From Synergistaceae bacterium (GTDB lineage: Bacteria > Synergistota > Synergistia > Synergistales > Aminobacteriaceae), in contig JAFVEW010000010.1 of NCBI GenBank assembly GCA_017475805.1, positions 1 to 6,257 of the forward strand: 6,257 bases of DNA. Direction: 5' to 3'. Of this stretch, positions 6,251 through 6,257 are shown one piece after another. Within the stretch, counting starts at the first letter, position 1. Every line of letters starts with the position of its first letter. The notes beneath the pieces were generated by a model. The model ran no database searches. It was not told where the DNA came from and worked only from the letters and a program-made list of their open reading frames with translations. The position numbers and the translations under genes are program-made.

Positions 6251-6257
6251 ATGAGAA
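6251..6257 (+). CDS. Possible start of a gene running off the right edge
   Basis: ATG AGA A follows a very G-rich Shine-Dalgarno (GGGGAG ending 5 nt upstream). Only Met-Arg can be read, so no product can be named. The promoters and terminator upstream make sense mainly if a gene starts here. Confidence 0.35.

Overview
The window comes from an AT-rich bacterial chromosome: wobble positions are A/T-heavy and intergenic DNA is poly-A/T-rich. It carries mostly housekeeping-type genes. Strong Shine-Dalgarno sites (AAAAGGAG, AAGGAGG) and an exported D-Ala-D-Ala dipeptidase fit an anaerobic gut-type bacterium. A Synergistota or clostridial lineage is my guess from the style of the MnmG and DciA proteins, but the sequence alone does not settle it. 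No transposase, integrase, CRISPR array, tRNA or rRNA is visible.

Left region (1-3038, + strand): a 5'-truncated mnmG (tRNA U34 modification) overlaps by 8 bp with a DUF721/DciA-like gene (replicative helicase loading). After a 49-bp AT-rich gap without a visible terminator comes an aspartate/glutamate-racemase family gene. These three may be one transcription unit.

Middle region (3039-5130): a 211-bp intergenic stretch holds a GC-rich dyad with a T-run (weak terminator or operator) that abuts an extended -10 promoter. This drives a single-gene unit for a GH13 amylosucrase-type enzyme with all catalytic residues and the Asp-Arg pair that marks sucrose-acting members. A strong bidirectional terminator separates it from the convergent gene.

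Right region (5137-6257): on the - strand lies a secreted VanX-family D-Ala-D-Ala dipeptidase. Its zinc and catalytic residues lie at a constant +34 offset from VanX, the extra residues being a signal peptide and linker. The following ~400 bp contain no complete gene but are well structured on the + strand. They hold a perfect 12-bp tandem repeat, a consensus extended -10 promoter, an intrinsic terminator only about 40 nt downstream of the expected start site, a second extended -10, and a hairpin that can hide the Shine-Dalgarno site of an ATG at the window edge. This is either a ~75-nt small RNA gene or the regulated leader of the gene that begins at 6251, and it is the most interesting part of the window.

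Functional links between genes are loose. The racemase and the dipeptidase both concern D-amino acids, but they sit in different units on opposite strands. The amylosucrase-like gene stands alone, with no sugar transporter nearby.
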